Of a stretch of 64,000 nt of DNA, positions 32,769 through 41,026 are shown piece by piece (the first letter of the stretch is position 1; every line of letters starts with the position of its first letter). Source of the DNA: an uncultured Oscillospiraceae bacterium. GTDB lineage: Bacteria > Bacillota > Clostridia > Oscillospirales > Ruminococcaceae. Under the pieces are notes generated by a model, which saw nothing but the letters and a program-made list of their open reading frames with translations, had not been told where the DNA came from and did no database searches. The DNA is taken from contig CAKSPH010000003.1 in assembly GCA_934481355.1 (NCBI GenBank), positions 49,029-113,028 of the forward strand. The letters are read 5' to 3'. The position numbers and the translations under genes were made by a program.

Positions 32769-35723
32769 CTATATCCGCCTGAGGGACTGTACGATAATGG
32801 TCAGAATGAGCCATGCCACGTTGTAGGCAGCTATCCAGAAGCTGTTCAGGAACGCATAATTCTTGAACAGCGCGAAGATGAACACCAGAAGCACGCCCAG
32901 CGCAACGCCGAATATCTCCATTATGCAGCCCATCTTGATACGCTCGTTGAGCGCCTTTGCCCCGCTTATCGCGGAAGCGAGGGAGGAGAATGTGCCGTCG
33001 CAGGAGACAGCCGCGCTGCCCTTTCCGGCATACTTCGTGTGCTCGTCGAACAGGTCGTGGGTCTCGGCGGGGAGTATACGCACGTCATCCGGGTCGATGT
33101 CGAACAGCTCGGATACCACGCCCTCGCTCAGCGCACCGTCCACCGTCTTTATCAGAAGGCTCACGCCGTTCCTTGTAAGGCGGCGCACCTGCTCCCTGAC
33201 CTGCGGATTTGCGGAGAGGGAAACAAAGAACAGCATACAAACCTCGCCGGCAACGGAGAGGTAAACGACCTCATCGCCGTTCTGATTCAGCCCGGACACC
33301 TTCTTTGTGTCGGGGACTGCGATACCGTGGGACTTCATGTGTTCGCGTGTCCCCATGAGCAGCCGTCTGCTTCCTATCCAGCCGGAAACGCCGAGACCGC
33401 TCTCATATACGCAGTTGGATACCTTTTTCAGCAGCGCCTGCTGATAGTTCAGCATATTGAACATTGGGTCGGCGAGAATGCTGTCGGAGGCTACCGCCAG
33501 GCTCGCGCCGTAGATTATGGCCTCGTCCAGCGTGATGGCAGGGGAGCCGTTGCTTCCGTTCTTGTTGTAGTACATATTGCGTACAGCCACAGAGCCGGTG
33601 GGGAACAGCGTTTTTGCCTCCACCAGAACGGAGTTGACATCGCTGAAATCCTCGACTGCGCTGCACCCCAGGATAGCCGCGCGGCGCTGACCGGTCTTCC
33701 GGGACGCGCTGAGCATAGGCAGCATTACTATGAGCGCTCCGGTAAATGTAGCGCCCATGCAGAGAACCGCAGAGAACACCGTTGCGGCGAACGACCACTG
33801 ATTCATGATGTTGGTGTTGCCGGATTCAACGAAGAAGCCCAGAGCTCCGCCGACAACTGAAAGCCCGAGGGTGACGGGCGTAAGAACGCGGGAAAGCCTG
33901 TCGGAAGCGTCCTCGCAGTAGGTGGAGATGATGAAGTCGCAGAGCATTTCAGTCTTGCGCATGGAGGCGACCACCGGGAAGCCGTCAACGGCGCCGCGCG
34001 CGAGCTGTTCTGCGTCCTCGCCGTCGGTGTATTCAACGAAGTACTTTTCGCTGTCGCCGGAGATGAACCGGAAATTGTTCTTTGCGGCGCTGACGGTGCA
34101 GAGCTTCGAAACAGTGTTGAAGCAGAGCGCGATCATAGATACCAGCAGATAGGAGAACGATCGGTTCATGGCGAGGTAGTTCGTCTCCGCCAGATACATT
34201 ATTATGGCAAGGAGCGCGCCGATATGCGCGATGGAGCAGAGAGTATCGCCGTCCGGCTTGCCCTTTATCAGGCGCGAGAAGCCGTTGGTGATTACGCTGG
34301 AGCAGGCTCCGAAGCTCAGGATGCCGATCGTGAGATTTGTGTAAAGGAATATATCCGGCTTTATCAGCTCGTTTAAAATCGGCACGGAATCTATCTTGAA
34401 GAAGTAGAATATCGCAGCAACAGCCGCCGCCGCGGTAAGAAGAAGCAGTATGGCCAGACGTCCTGCAAGGCCCTTTCCAGCCTTTCCAAGACGGTCAACG
34501 ATAACGTTCTCATCGTCAAGGTCGATTATTTCGTCCTCTTCGTCCTCGTCATCGTCTTCCGGCTCTTCCTCGTTTTCGTCTATCTCGTCGTCGATGTCCT
34601 GGAGCATGAAGTTGGACACGCGGCGCTTCTTGCGTGCCGCGAGAGCCTCAGCCTCGCGCACCGCCTGCACCGGGTCAGATTTCGGCAGTATGCTGGTGTC
34701 GATTATCTTGTTGTCGTAGTCAATATTGAGCGAACGCGGCGGGACTGCCTTTTCGCCCTCGATATCAGACAGGGTGAGGGTGCGCTCCTCAGCGATGTTC
34801 TTCTCGCGCTGCTCCTTCAGCTTCTGGTTGAGGGAGGCAACTAGCGCTTCGCTTCCGCGGTTATCCTTTTCGGATTTTTTCTGCGCGCCGGGGGTGAACA
34901 GAACCTCGTCAGCCTTGGACGGGTGTTTCTTGCGGCTGGTAACGGGAGAGTACTCCCTGACGTGTTCGGTCTCTCCGCTGGACATTTTTTTCAGGTCGTT
35001 TCCGGAAACGGCGAGGGTGTCGCCGAGCTCGTCCGGCTGTTCTGCGGAGTTCTTCAGCTCATCGACGGCCTTTTCGCGGGATTCCATGGGATTCAGGGAA
35101 TCCATGAGTTCGTCCGGCTCCTCGGCTGCCTTGTCGGCGGCGAGAAGCGCACGGTTTATTTCTTCGATGCGCTTCATTTTCCTGAGCTGCTGGGTCTCCG
35201 TGGTAACAAGGTCGCTGCGGGTATGGAAGATGATATCATCATCGGCGGCGCCGGTCACCGTCGGCTTCACAAAGGGCCGGACGTGTTCGTCCTCGGGCTG
35301 CACTTCCTGGGCGAAGCGCTTTGAAGCCTCGTCAGGCGAGGAAAGCTCCGATGTATAACCGGAGTGCTTTTCGTGATCTGCGGAGAACTGCGCATTCTGT
35401 TCCTCGCGTTTTTCTTTTTCGGCGCGTAGCTTCGCTTCCTTTTCACGGCGCTTTGCCTCTTCCTCCTTTTTGCGGGTGAGACGGGCGCGGCGCTGCTCGT
35501 TTTCCTCGGAGGCGCGGCGTATGCTTTCAGCGCGCCGGAGGCTTTCCTCTTCCTCGGAAAGCTCCTCCTCGGGCTTTTCCTCCGGCATACGGGTGGAGCT
35601 GTGAACATAGCCCTTTAGCTCGTCACCGATTATTTCGGTGACGCTCTCGGTGGATTTCGGAGTATCGCCGCGCTTGTGATCGACCTCTGCCAGAATATCG
35701 TCAATGCTGTACTTGTCAGACAT
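32769..35723 (-). CDS. P-type-ATPase-like membrane protein lacking the catalytic Asp
   Basis: A 984-residue protein. Residues 1-425 are hydrophilic and charged, with coiled-coil-like Glu/Arg/Lys runs and an acidic patch (DEIDENEEEPEDDDEDEEDE). Then come four membrane helices (about 425-550), a soluble segment, two helices (about 615-670), a soluble region of about 240 residues and two final helices. This 4+2+2 layout is that of heavy-metal P-type ATPases. The soluble region matches in order, but where DKTGT is expected it reads VEAKTLFPTG, TGDN reads TVDG, and GDGIND is missing. It is probably a pseudoenzyme. Operon: rlmB, this gene, tadA. AGGAG lies 8 bases before the ATG. Confidence 0.7.
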   Translation of the reverse strand: MSDKYSIDDILAEVDHKRGDTPKSTESVTEIIGDELKGYVHSSTRMPEEKPEEELSEEEESLRRAESIRRASEENEQRRARLTRKKEEEAKRREKEAKLRAEKEKREEQNAQFSADHEKHSGYTSELSSPDEASKRFAQEVQPEDEHVRPFVKPTVTGAADDDIIFHTRSDLVTTETQQLRKMKRIEEINRALLAADKAAEEPDELMDSLNPMESREKAVDELKNSAEQPDELGDTLAVSGNDLKKMSSGETEHVREYSPVTSRKKHPSKADEVLFTPGAQKKSEKDNRGSEALVASLNQKLKEQREKNIAEERTLTLSDIEGEKAVPPRSLNIDYDNKIIDTSILPKSDPVQAVREAEALAARKKRRVSNFMLQDIDDEIDENEEEPEDDDEDEEDEIIDLDDENVIVDRLGKAGKGLAGRLAILLLLTAAAAVAAIFYFFKIDSVPILNELIKPDIFLYTNLTIGILSFGACSSVITNGFSRLIKGKPDGDTLCSIAHIGALLAIIMYLAETNYLAMNRSFSYLLVSMIALCFNTVSKLCTVSAAKNNFRFISGDSEKYFVEYTDGEDAEQLARGAVDGFPVVASMRKTEMLCDFIISTYCEDASDRLSRVLTPVTLGLSVVGGALGFFVESGNTNIMNQWSFAATVFSAVLCMGATFTGALIVMLPMLSASRKTGQRRAAILGCSAVEDFSDVNSVLVEAKTLFPTGSVAVRNMYYNKNGSNGSPAITLDEAIIYGASLAVASDSILADPMFNMLNYQQALLKKVSNCVYESGLGVSGWIGSRRLLMGTREHMKSHGIAVPDTKKVSGLNQNGDEVVYLSVAGEVCMLFFVSLSANPQVREQVRRLTRNGVSLLIKTVDGALSEGVVSELFDIDPDDVRILPAETHDLFDEHTKYAGKGSAAVSCDGTFSSLASAISGAKALNERIKMGCIMEIFGVALGVLLVFIFALFKNYAFLNSFWIAAYNVAWLILTIIVQSLRRI

Positions 35724-35751
35724 TTATTTCTCTCCTAATATTTTATACGGC

Positions 35752-36480
35752 TCAGCGGTGCTTTACTACTTCGTACATGAGTATCCCGGCTGAGACCGAG
35801 GCGTTGAGCGAATTTACCTTACCGAACATAGGCAGCGACAGTATCATGTCGCAGTTTTCGCGGACGAGCCTTCCCAGACCGAAACCCTCGCTGCCGATGA
35901 CCAGCGCAACCGCGCCGGAAAGGTCGGCCTTGTCGTATGGGGTGCCGTCTGCCTCCATGCCGTAGACCCACACGCCCTTTTCCTTCAGGCGCCTGATGGT
36001 GTCCACGAGGTTTGCGACCCGCGCGACCTTCAGCCACGCCGCCGCGCCTGCGGAGGTCTTGAATACCGTGGCGTTAAGGGAGGCGCTGCGGCGTTTCGGG
36101 ATTATCAGCCCGTCAGCGCCTGCCGCTTCTGCGGTACGGATTATCGCGCCGAGGTTATGCGGATCCTCTATTTCGTCGGCGATGATTATAAACGGAGGTT
36201 TTCCGCGTTCTTCCGCAGCCGCGAGGATATCCTCAACTGTGGAGTAGGAAGCCGACGCGAGCTCTGCGGCGGTGCCGCCGTGCTTCGGGGTGCCGCATAT
36301 CGCGGTCAGCTTTTCATCGCTGACTTCCTTGATGACAACGCCGTTTTTCTTTGCAAGCGCGATCACTTTTCCGAGAGCCGCGCCTTTCTGGACGTAAACG
36401 GTGTCCAGCTCCCTGCCGGAGCTGAGGGTTTCGGTCACGGCGTTCTTGCCGTAGACGATATTGTTTTCCTGATTATCCAT
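35752..36480 (-). CDS. rlmB: SpoU/TrmH-family 23S rRNA 2'-O-methyltransferase RlmB
   Basis: A 242-residue enzyme that uses S-adenosylmethionine to methylate ribose in rRNA (RlmB: G2251 of 23S rRNA in E. coli). An N-terminal substrate-binding domain starts with NIVYGKNAVTETLSSG. The knotted SPOUT domain has motif 1 IADEIEDPHNLGAIIRTAEA, motif 2 LVIGSEGFGLGRLVRENC and motif 3 LPMFGKVNSLNASVSAGIL. The start at 36480 has AAAGGA 7 bases upstream; the longer frame is unsupported. It is the first gene of the rlmB, P-type-ATPase-like, tadA operon. Confidence 0.93.
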   Translation of the reverse strand: MDNQENNIVYGKNAVTETLSSGRELDTVYVQKGAALGKVIALAKKNGVVIKEVSDEKLTAICGTPKHGGTAAELASASYSTVEDILAAAEERGKPPFIIIADEIEDPHNLGAIIRTAEAAGADGLIIPKRRSASLNATVFKTSAGAAAWLKVARVANLVDTIRRLKEKGVWVYGMEADGTPYDKADLSGAVALVIGSEGFGLGRLVRENCDMILSLPMFGKVNSLNASVSAGILMYEVVKHR

Positions 36481-36542
36481 TATGTTTCCTTTGTAATATA
36501 ATAAAGTAATATATGAGACCTGAGCATTAATATACATATTAC

Positions 36543-36571
36543 ATTATATCACATTTCTATCTGTATTGCAA
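36543..36571 (-). promoter_or_regulatory. Promoter of the rlmB operon
   Basis: Minus strand: -35 TTGCAA (36566-36571), a 17-base spacer and -10 TATAAT (complement of 36543-36548). Confidence 0.7.
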
Positions 36572-36630
36572 CCCGGTCAGCGGCAGTTTAGGTGAAAATT
36601 TAATGACAAAAAGGAAACCGAGAACTGTCG

Positions 36631-36660
36631 GAAAAAACAAGGGGGAGCCGAAGCTCCCCT
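36631..36660 (-). terminator. Terminator of the csoR-copA operon
   Basis: On the minus strand GGGGAGC-TTCG-GCTCCCC (36642-36659) is followed by CTTGTTTTTTCC. Confidence 0.88.
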
Positions 36661-36679
36661 GAGTATTAACGGCGGTATA

Positions 36680-36883
36680 TCAGCCGACTACCTTGTAATC
36701 CTTGTCCTCGACCGCCTTTTTCAGCGTTTCGAACGGAGTCTCCGCCGACAGCCTGACCACTGCCGTGCCCTTTTCGTGGCTCACCTCTGCGCTTATTACG
36801 GTAGGAACAGCCTCCAGTGCCTTTTTAACAGCCGCCTCGCAGTGACCGCACATCATGCCTTCGATCTTCATTGTAACTTCCAT
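36680..36883 (-). other. copZ: Internal translation start that could give free CopZ (67 aa)
   Basis: Inside copA and in the same frame, AAGGAGGA (complement of 36891-36898) lies 7 bases before ATG (36883-36881). The product would be a 67-residue HMA domain starting MEVTMKIEGMMCGHC, the usual size and start of CopZ, the cytosolic copper chaperone. The site is better than the ribosome binding site of copA itself (AAAGGCAAGAT). I infer that copZ was a separate gene whose upstream stop was lost. Confidence 0.6.
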
Positions 36884-39172
36884 TGATTTTTCCTCCTTGT
36901 GCTTGTGGTGTATATTTCTGTCATGCGCCGGGCTGTGCACCTTCACGAGATTCAGGCGCAGTGCGTTTGTCACTACGCAGAAGCTCGAAAGGCTCATTGC
37001 CGCCGCGCCGAACATCGGGTTAAGGCTCCAGCCGAACAGGTTCACGAAAACTCCCGCAGCCAGCGGAATGCCGATGGTGTTGTAGATGAACGCCCAGAAC
37101 AGGTTCTCCCTGATATTCGCAAGGGTAGCCCGGCTGAGCCGCACCGCCGCCGGAACGTCCGTCAGCCTGCTGTTCATGAGAACCACGTCCGCCGCGTCTA
37201 TCGCGATATCCGTGCCGGCGCCGATGGCGATTCCTGTGTCGGCGCGGGTAAGGGCGGGCGCGTCGTTGATACCATCGCCGACCATGGCGACTTTTCCCTG
37301 AGATTTAAGGCTGCGGATGACCGCTTCCTTGCCGTCCGGGAGCACTCCGGCTATTACCTCGTCGACTCCCGCCTGAGCGCCTATCGCCCGGGCAGTGCGC
37401 TCGTTGTCGCCGGTGAGCATTACAACGCGTATTCCCATATTGCGGAGCTGCTTTATTGCCTCGGGGCTTTCGGGCTTGATGACGTCAGCCGCCGCGATTA
37501 TCCCGAGCAGCTTTCCGTCACGGCTGAAGCACAGCGGGGTCTTTCCCTCGCCGGAAAGCCTGTCGGCTTCGTTAAGAAGCTGCTTCGGGATATCCGCATT
37601 TTCTGAGATGAACTTCACGCTTCCGCCCAGGAGCTTCGCGCCGCCGGATATTGCGGAAAGCCCGTTGCCGGGCAGGGCGGAGAATTCTTCGGCGGAGCCG
37701 GGAGCGATACCTTCCTCGGCGCAGCGCTTCATCACCGCCTCCGCAAGCGGGTGCTCGCTGCGGGATTCCAGCGTGCAGGCGCAGGTCAGCAGTTCCTTTT
37801 CGGAGATACCTTCTGCGGGTATGACGTCGGTGACTGCGGGTTCGCCCTTTGTTATAGTTCCGGTCTTGTCCAGAGCCACAATGCTGACCTTTCCGGTCTC
37901 CTCAAGCGAAACGGCGGTCTTGAACAGAATGCCGTTCTTTGCGCCCATTCCGCTGCCGACCATTATCGCCACGGGGGTTGCAAGACCCAGCGCGCAGGGG
38001 CAGCTTATAACCAGCACGGAGATCCCGCGCGCCAGCGCATATCCCACCGTCTGGCCGCACAGCAGCCAGACCGCGATAGTAACTAGCGCGATGCCGATGA
38101 CCACCGGCACGAAAACTCCGGAAACCTTGTCGGCGAGCTTCGCGATGGGGGCTTTTGTCGCCGCTGCGTCGCTCACCATTCGGATTATCTTGGAAAGCGC
38201 GGTATCTCCGCCGACCTGAGTCGCGCGGCACCGCATATAGCCTGAAAGGTTTATCGTTGCCGCCGAAACCCTGTCCCCGGGAGCCTTGTCCGCCGGAATG
38301 CTTTCACCGGTCAGTGCGGATTCGTTGACGGCGCTTCCACCCTCGGTGACTACTCCGTCAGCGGGAATGCTCTCGCCCGGGCGCACCGCGAAAATATCCC
38401 CGACATTAAGCTGCTCTATGGGGACGGTCTGCTCCTTTCCGTCCCGGACGACCACAGCCGTTGTCGGCGCAAGCTTCATCAGGGAGTTCAGCGCGTCCGT
38501 GGTCTTTCCCTTGGAGCGCGCTTCCAGCATTTTGCCCACGGTTATCAGCGTGAGTATCATTGCGGCGGATTCAAAGTAGAATTCCTCCATCCACGGCATT
38601 GCCGCTTCAGCACCGCCGCGGAGCTGCGCGTCAGTCATGGCGAACAGCGCGTAGGTGCTGTATCCGAACGCCGCAGTGGCTCCCAGGGCAACGAGAGTGT
38701 CCATGTTCGGCGCGCCCCTGAACAGCGCCCTGAATCCGCTGATGAAGAATTTCTGGTTTATCACCATGACTGCCGCTGTCAGCAGGAGCTGTATAAGCCC
38801 CATCGCCACATGGTTCCCTTCAAGGAACGGCGGCAGCGGGAATCCCCACATCATATGTCCCATCGAGAAGTACATCAGTATTATCAGGAACGCCAGCGAG
38901 GCAATAAGCCGGTGCTTCATTGAGCGGAAAGCGTCCTGCCGTGCGCTCACGGCGGGCTTTCCTGCTGGTTTCGCGCCCTTTTCGGAGGCGCCGTAGCCCG
39001 CCGACTCTACCGCCGAGATTATCTCCGCCGGTGAGGCTGTTCCCTCAACGCCCATTGAATTAGTGAGCAGGTTCACCGAGCAGGATGTAACTCCCTGGAC
39101 CTTTGAAACTGCCTTTTCGACCCGGGCGCTGCAGGCGGCGCAGCTCATTCCGGTCACATCGTATTGCTTCAT
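36680..39172 (-). CDS. copA: Copper-exporting P1B-type ATPase with N- and C-terminal HMA domains (CopA-CopZ fusion)
   Basis: The 830-residue pump exports Cu(I). It has an N-terminal metal-binding domain (GMSCAACSARV, CxxC), eight membrane helices, the ion site SCPCALGLATP, the phosphorylation motif ALDKTGTITKG, LTGDN and VGDGINDAPALT. After the last helix a His-rich linker (HDRNIHHKHKEEKS) joins a second complete HMA domain with GMMCGHCEAAV, residues 764-830. That domain is the size of a free CopZ chaperone, starts with Met, and has its own perfect Shine-Dalgarno inside the copA frame. It follows csoR by 11 bases, under a CsoR-type operator. Confidence 0.96.
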   Translation of the reverse strand: MKQYDVTGMSCAACSARVEKAVSKVQGVTSCSVNLLTNSMGVEGTASPAEIISAVESAGYGASEKGAKPAGKPAVSARQDAFRSMKHRLIASLAFLIILMYFSMGHMMWGFPLPPFLEGNHVAMGLIQLLLTAAVMVINQKFFISGFRALFRGAPNMDTLVALGATAAFGYSTYALFAMTDAQLRGGAEAAMPWMEEFYFESAAMILTLITVGKMLEARSKGKTTDALNSLMKLAPTTAVVVRDGKEQTVPIEQLNVGDIFAVRPGESIPADGVVTEGGSAVNESALTGESIPADKAPGDRVSAATINLSGYMRCRATQVGGDTALSKIIRMVSDAAATKAPIAKLADKVSGVFVPVVIGIALVTIAVWLLCGQTVGYALARGISVLVISCPCALGLATPVAIMVGSGMGAKNGILFKTAVSLEETGKVSIVALDKTGTITKGEPAVTDVIPAEGISEKELLTCACTLESRSEHPLAEAVMKRCAEEGIAPGSAEEFSALPGNGLSAISGGAKLLGGSVKFISENADIPKQLLNEADRLSGEGKTPLCFSRDGKLLGIIAAADVIKPESPEAIKQLRNMGIRVVMLTGDNERTARAIGAQAGVDEVIAGVLPDGKEAVIRSLKSQGKVAMVGDGINDAPALTRADTGIAIGAGTDIAIDAADVVLMNSRLTDVPAAVRLSRATLANIRENLFWAFIYNTIGIPLAAGVFVNLFGWSLNPMFGAAAMSLSSFCVVTNALRLNLVKVHSPAHDRNIHHKHKEEKSMEVTMKIEGMMCGHCEAAVKKALEAVPTVISAEVSHEKGTAVVRLSAETPFETLKKAVEDKDYKVVG

Positions 39173-39183
39173 ATCTTGCCTTT

Positions 39184-39498
39184 CTATTTCATGAGCTTCT
39201 GGAGAGTGTTCACAAGCTCGTCTATCACATCATCGTTTCCCTCGCGGATATTCTGCGCAACACAGCTCTTTATATGGCTCGCGAGGAGCTCCCTGTTGAA
39301 TGAGTTCAGCGCGGCGTTCACGGCGGCCACCTGCACCAGAATATCGGTGCAGTAGGCGTTGTTTTCGAGCATTCCCTCTATCCCGCGGAGCTGTCCCTCT
39401 ATACGTTTCAGACGGTTCATGAGCGCGCGGTATTCCTCCGGAGAGCGCTCCTTGGTCTTTTTACAGTGCCGGCACTGGCAGCATTCCCTTTCTTCCAT
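39184..39498 (-). CDS. csoR: CsoR-family copper-sensing repressor
   Basis: A 104-residue all-helical repressor. The copper ligands of CsoR are present as Cys in NNAYCTDILVQ, His in ASHIKSC and Cys in the same stretch (X-H-C set), and the first helix has RLKRIEGQLRGIEGMLE. An unusual Cys/His-rich N-terminus (ECCQCRHCKK) could bind further metal. The start at 39498 is preferred because GGAG lies 9 bases upstream; the ATG at 39507 directly abuts that GGAG. It leads the csoR-copA operon and would be relieved by Cu(I). Confidence 0.95.
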   Translation of the reverse strand: MEERECCQCRHCKKTKERSPEEYRALMNRLKRIEGQLRGIEGMLENNAYCTDILVQVAAVNAALNSFNRELLASHIKSCVAQNIREGNDDVIDELVNTLQKLMK

Positions 39499-39522
39499 GG
39501 GATTCATCTCCTTCCGGACATC

Positions 39523-39551
39523 ATTATATACCCCACGGGGGTATTTGTCAA
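39523..39551 (-). promoter_or_regulatory. csoR-copA promoter with CsoR operator in the spacer
   Basis: Minus strand: -35 TTGACA (complement of 39546-39551) and -10 TATAAT (complement of 39523-39528), 17 bases apart. The spacer is filled by a perfect 7-3-7 palindrome, ATACCCC-ACG-GGGGTAT (39528-39544), the type of G/C-tract operator bound by CsoR. A second CCCC tract follows upstream. Repression by occlusion is the obvious reading. Confidence 0.9.
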
Positions 39552-39594
39552 GGGGGTAATACGAAAAAAGTCGAACTTTATTTTCTCTTTTTGG

Positions 39595-39623
39595 TTGACG
39601 ATGGGAAATAAAAGTGCTATACT
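39595..39623 (+). promoter_or_regulatory. Promoter of the VanY-type gene
   Basis: -35 TTGACG (39595-39600), a 17-base spacer, -10 TATACT (39618-39623). Confidence 0.78.
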
Positions 39624-39631
39624 TGATTTAT

Positions 39632-39657
39632 GGTCACCTCTAAAAACCTTGTTTGAG
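39632..39657 (+). repeat. Left end of the interspersed repeat (copy e) in the VanY-gene leader
   Basis: GGTCACCTCTAAAAACC (39632-39648) followed by TTGTTTGAG, identical to the start of copy d apart from one base. No right end is found, so it is a truncated copy. It begins 9 bases after the -10 and so lies in the transcribed leader. Confidence 0.8.
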
Positions 39658-39742
39658 GCGACATTATGAAGAATAATGTAACCTTTCCCTGTATTGTATT
39701 GTTTTATACACAGAAGATGCGGATTCTGGCAAGGAGGAAAAA

Positions 39743-40762
39743 ATGAGCAGAACTTTACGCACAGCGGCTGCTTTTATGGCAGCGGTGCTTGTTATCGCGC
39801 TTGCGGCGGTGTTTCCGCTGGATATGACATCGCGTGCGGAATCTTCCGGCGCGGCCCCCACGGTGCTGATTGACAAGGGAACAAAGAAGATAACGAAAAC
39901 GTACACCATCAGCAGCGACGCTGTGATACCCGAGGGCGCGGCGCTCTATGTAAAAAACGGCGGCAGGCTCTATATAAAGAGCGGCGCGGAGCTCGCGCTC
40001 AACGGCACGCTGAAAATCGCGGCGGGAGGCTCGGTATTCGTGCAGGGAGCGCTGAACTGCGGCATGGGTTCGCTGATATCCGCTACCGGAAAGATGAAGA
40101 TACTCAGGGTCGGAACGGTTTCGCTGGGCGGTACGATGAAGGTCAACAAGGGCGGAAACATCTGCGGCCTTGGGACCCTCGAGGTGCTGAACAACTTTTC
40201 CGATATAAGCTGCAAGGGTACGGTCACGGCGAAGATCAAGGCTCCAGCACCGATAAAGACCGACGGAGTTACCACGGTCGGCGGGGTCGTAATCGTCAAC
40301 CGCGAATTTGACCTGCCGAAAGACTACGGCGATGGTCTGGACGAAAGCACCTATAATGCTTACCTGAAAATGAAGAACGCTTCCGGATATAACATGAGCA
40401 TAGTTTCCGGCTTCCGTTCGTATGAGAAGCAGAAGGCGACCTTCGCCTACTGGGAGTCCATAGACGGATTTGAGCGTGCGGACAGATACTCGGCGCAGCC
40501 GGGGCACTCGGAGCACCAGACCGGACTTGCGATGGACATATCCTCGCTGAAGCAGAGCTACGGCGAGACCGAAGAGGGCAAGTGGCTGGCGGCAAACTGC
40601 TGGAAATACGGCTTCCTGCTGAGGTATCCGAAGAACAGCGAGCACATCACCGGATACATCTACGAGCCCTGGCACGTCCGCTATCTCGGCGTCAGCACGG
40701 CGAAGCTGGTCCACGACAGCGGGCTTACTCTTGAGGAATTCCTCGGGGTCTACGATTCCTGA
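39743..40762 (+). CDS. Secreted VanY-type D-Ala-D-Ala carboxypeptidase with beta-repeat module
   Basis: A 339-residue exported zinc peptidase that would trim the terminal D-Ala of peptidoglycan stem peptides. Residues 1-33 are a signal peptide (AAAFMAAVLVIALAAVFPL). Residues about 45-170 are a repetitive Gly-rich beta module (LYVKNGGRLYIKSGAELALN, then LKIAAGGSVFVQGALNCG). Residues about 190-330 are the VanY domain: VSGFRSYEKQKATF, the zinc motif SEHQTGLAMDIS (SxHxxGxAxD) and YEPWHVRYLG with the last His. The beta module resembles that in the GH25 lysozyme at 22903. AAGGAGG precedes the ATG. No vancomycin-resistance genes are adjacent. Confidence 0.92.
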   Translation: MSRTLRTAAAFMAAVLVIALAAVFPLDMTSRAESSGAAPTVLIDKGTKKITKTYTISSDAVIPEGAALYVKNGGRLYIKSGAELALNGTLKIAAGGSVFVQGALNCGMGSLISATGKMKILRVGTVSLGGTMKVNKGGNICGLGTLEVLNNFSDISCKGTVTAKIKAPAPIKTDGVTTVGGVVIVNREFDLPKDYGDGLDESTYNAYLKMKNASGYNMSIVSGFRSYEKQKATFAYWESIDGFERADRYSAQPGHSEHQTGLAMDISSLKQSYGETEEGKWLAANCWKYGFLLRYPKNSEHITGYIYEPWHVRYLGVSTAKLVHDSGLTLEEFLGVYDS

Positions 40763-40777
40763 CAGTTAAATCAGTGA

Positions 40778-40808
40778 GCGGCGCCTTGACAGGCGCCGCG
40801 ATTTTTTT
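40778..40808 (+). terminator. Terminator of the VanY-type gene
   Basis: GCGGCGCC (40778-40785) pairs with GGCGCCGC (40792-40799), then GATTTTTTTG. Confidence 0.93.
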
Positions 40809-40897
40809 GCAGTCATTAAAATACACAATTCCGGCACTGCAAAACCGGAAAATATTCACAATCTTGCGCCTAGTTGTACATTCTTCACAAAAACCAC

Positions 40898-40926
40898 TTT
40901 ACATAGTTATTTTTTTGTGGTACAAT
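40898..40926 (+). promoter_or_regulatory. Promoter of the cobU-like/pilT region
   Basis: -35 TTTACA (40898-40903), a 17-base spacer, -10 TACAAT (40921-40926), about 100 bases before the CobU-like gene. Confidence 0.65.
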
Positions 40927-41026
40927 AGAATAAATCACGCGTGGGCATTTCCGCAATTACCAACACGAAATTCTTGCTGTTCTGCGGTGTGTCCTGCGAT
41001 AATCTCAGAAAGGAACGGTGGCGAAA

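Noticed and set aside
39743-40762. Vancomycin resistance gene
   Set aside because: The domain is VanY-like, but no vanH/A/X or VanR/S genes are adjacent and the beta module points to general wall remodelling.
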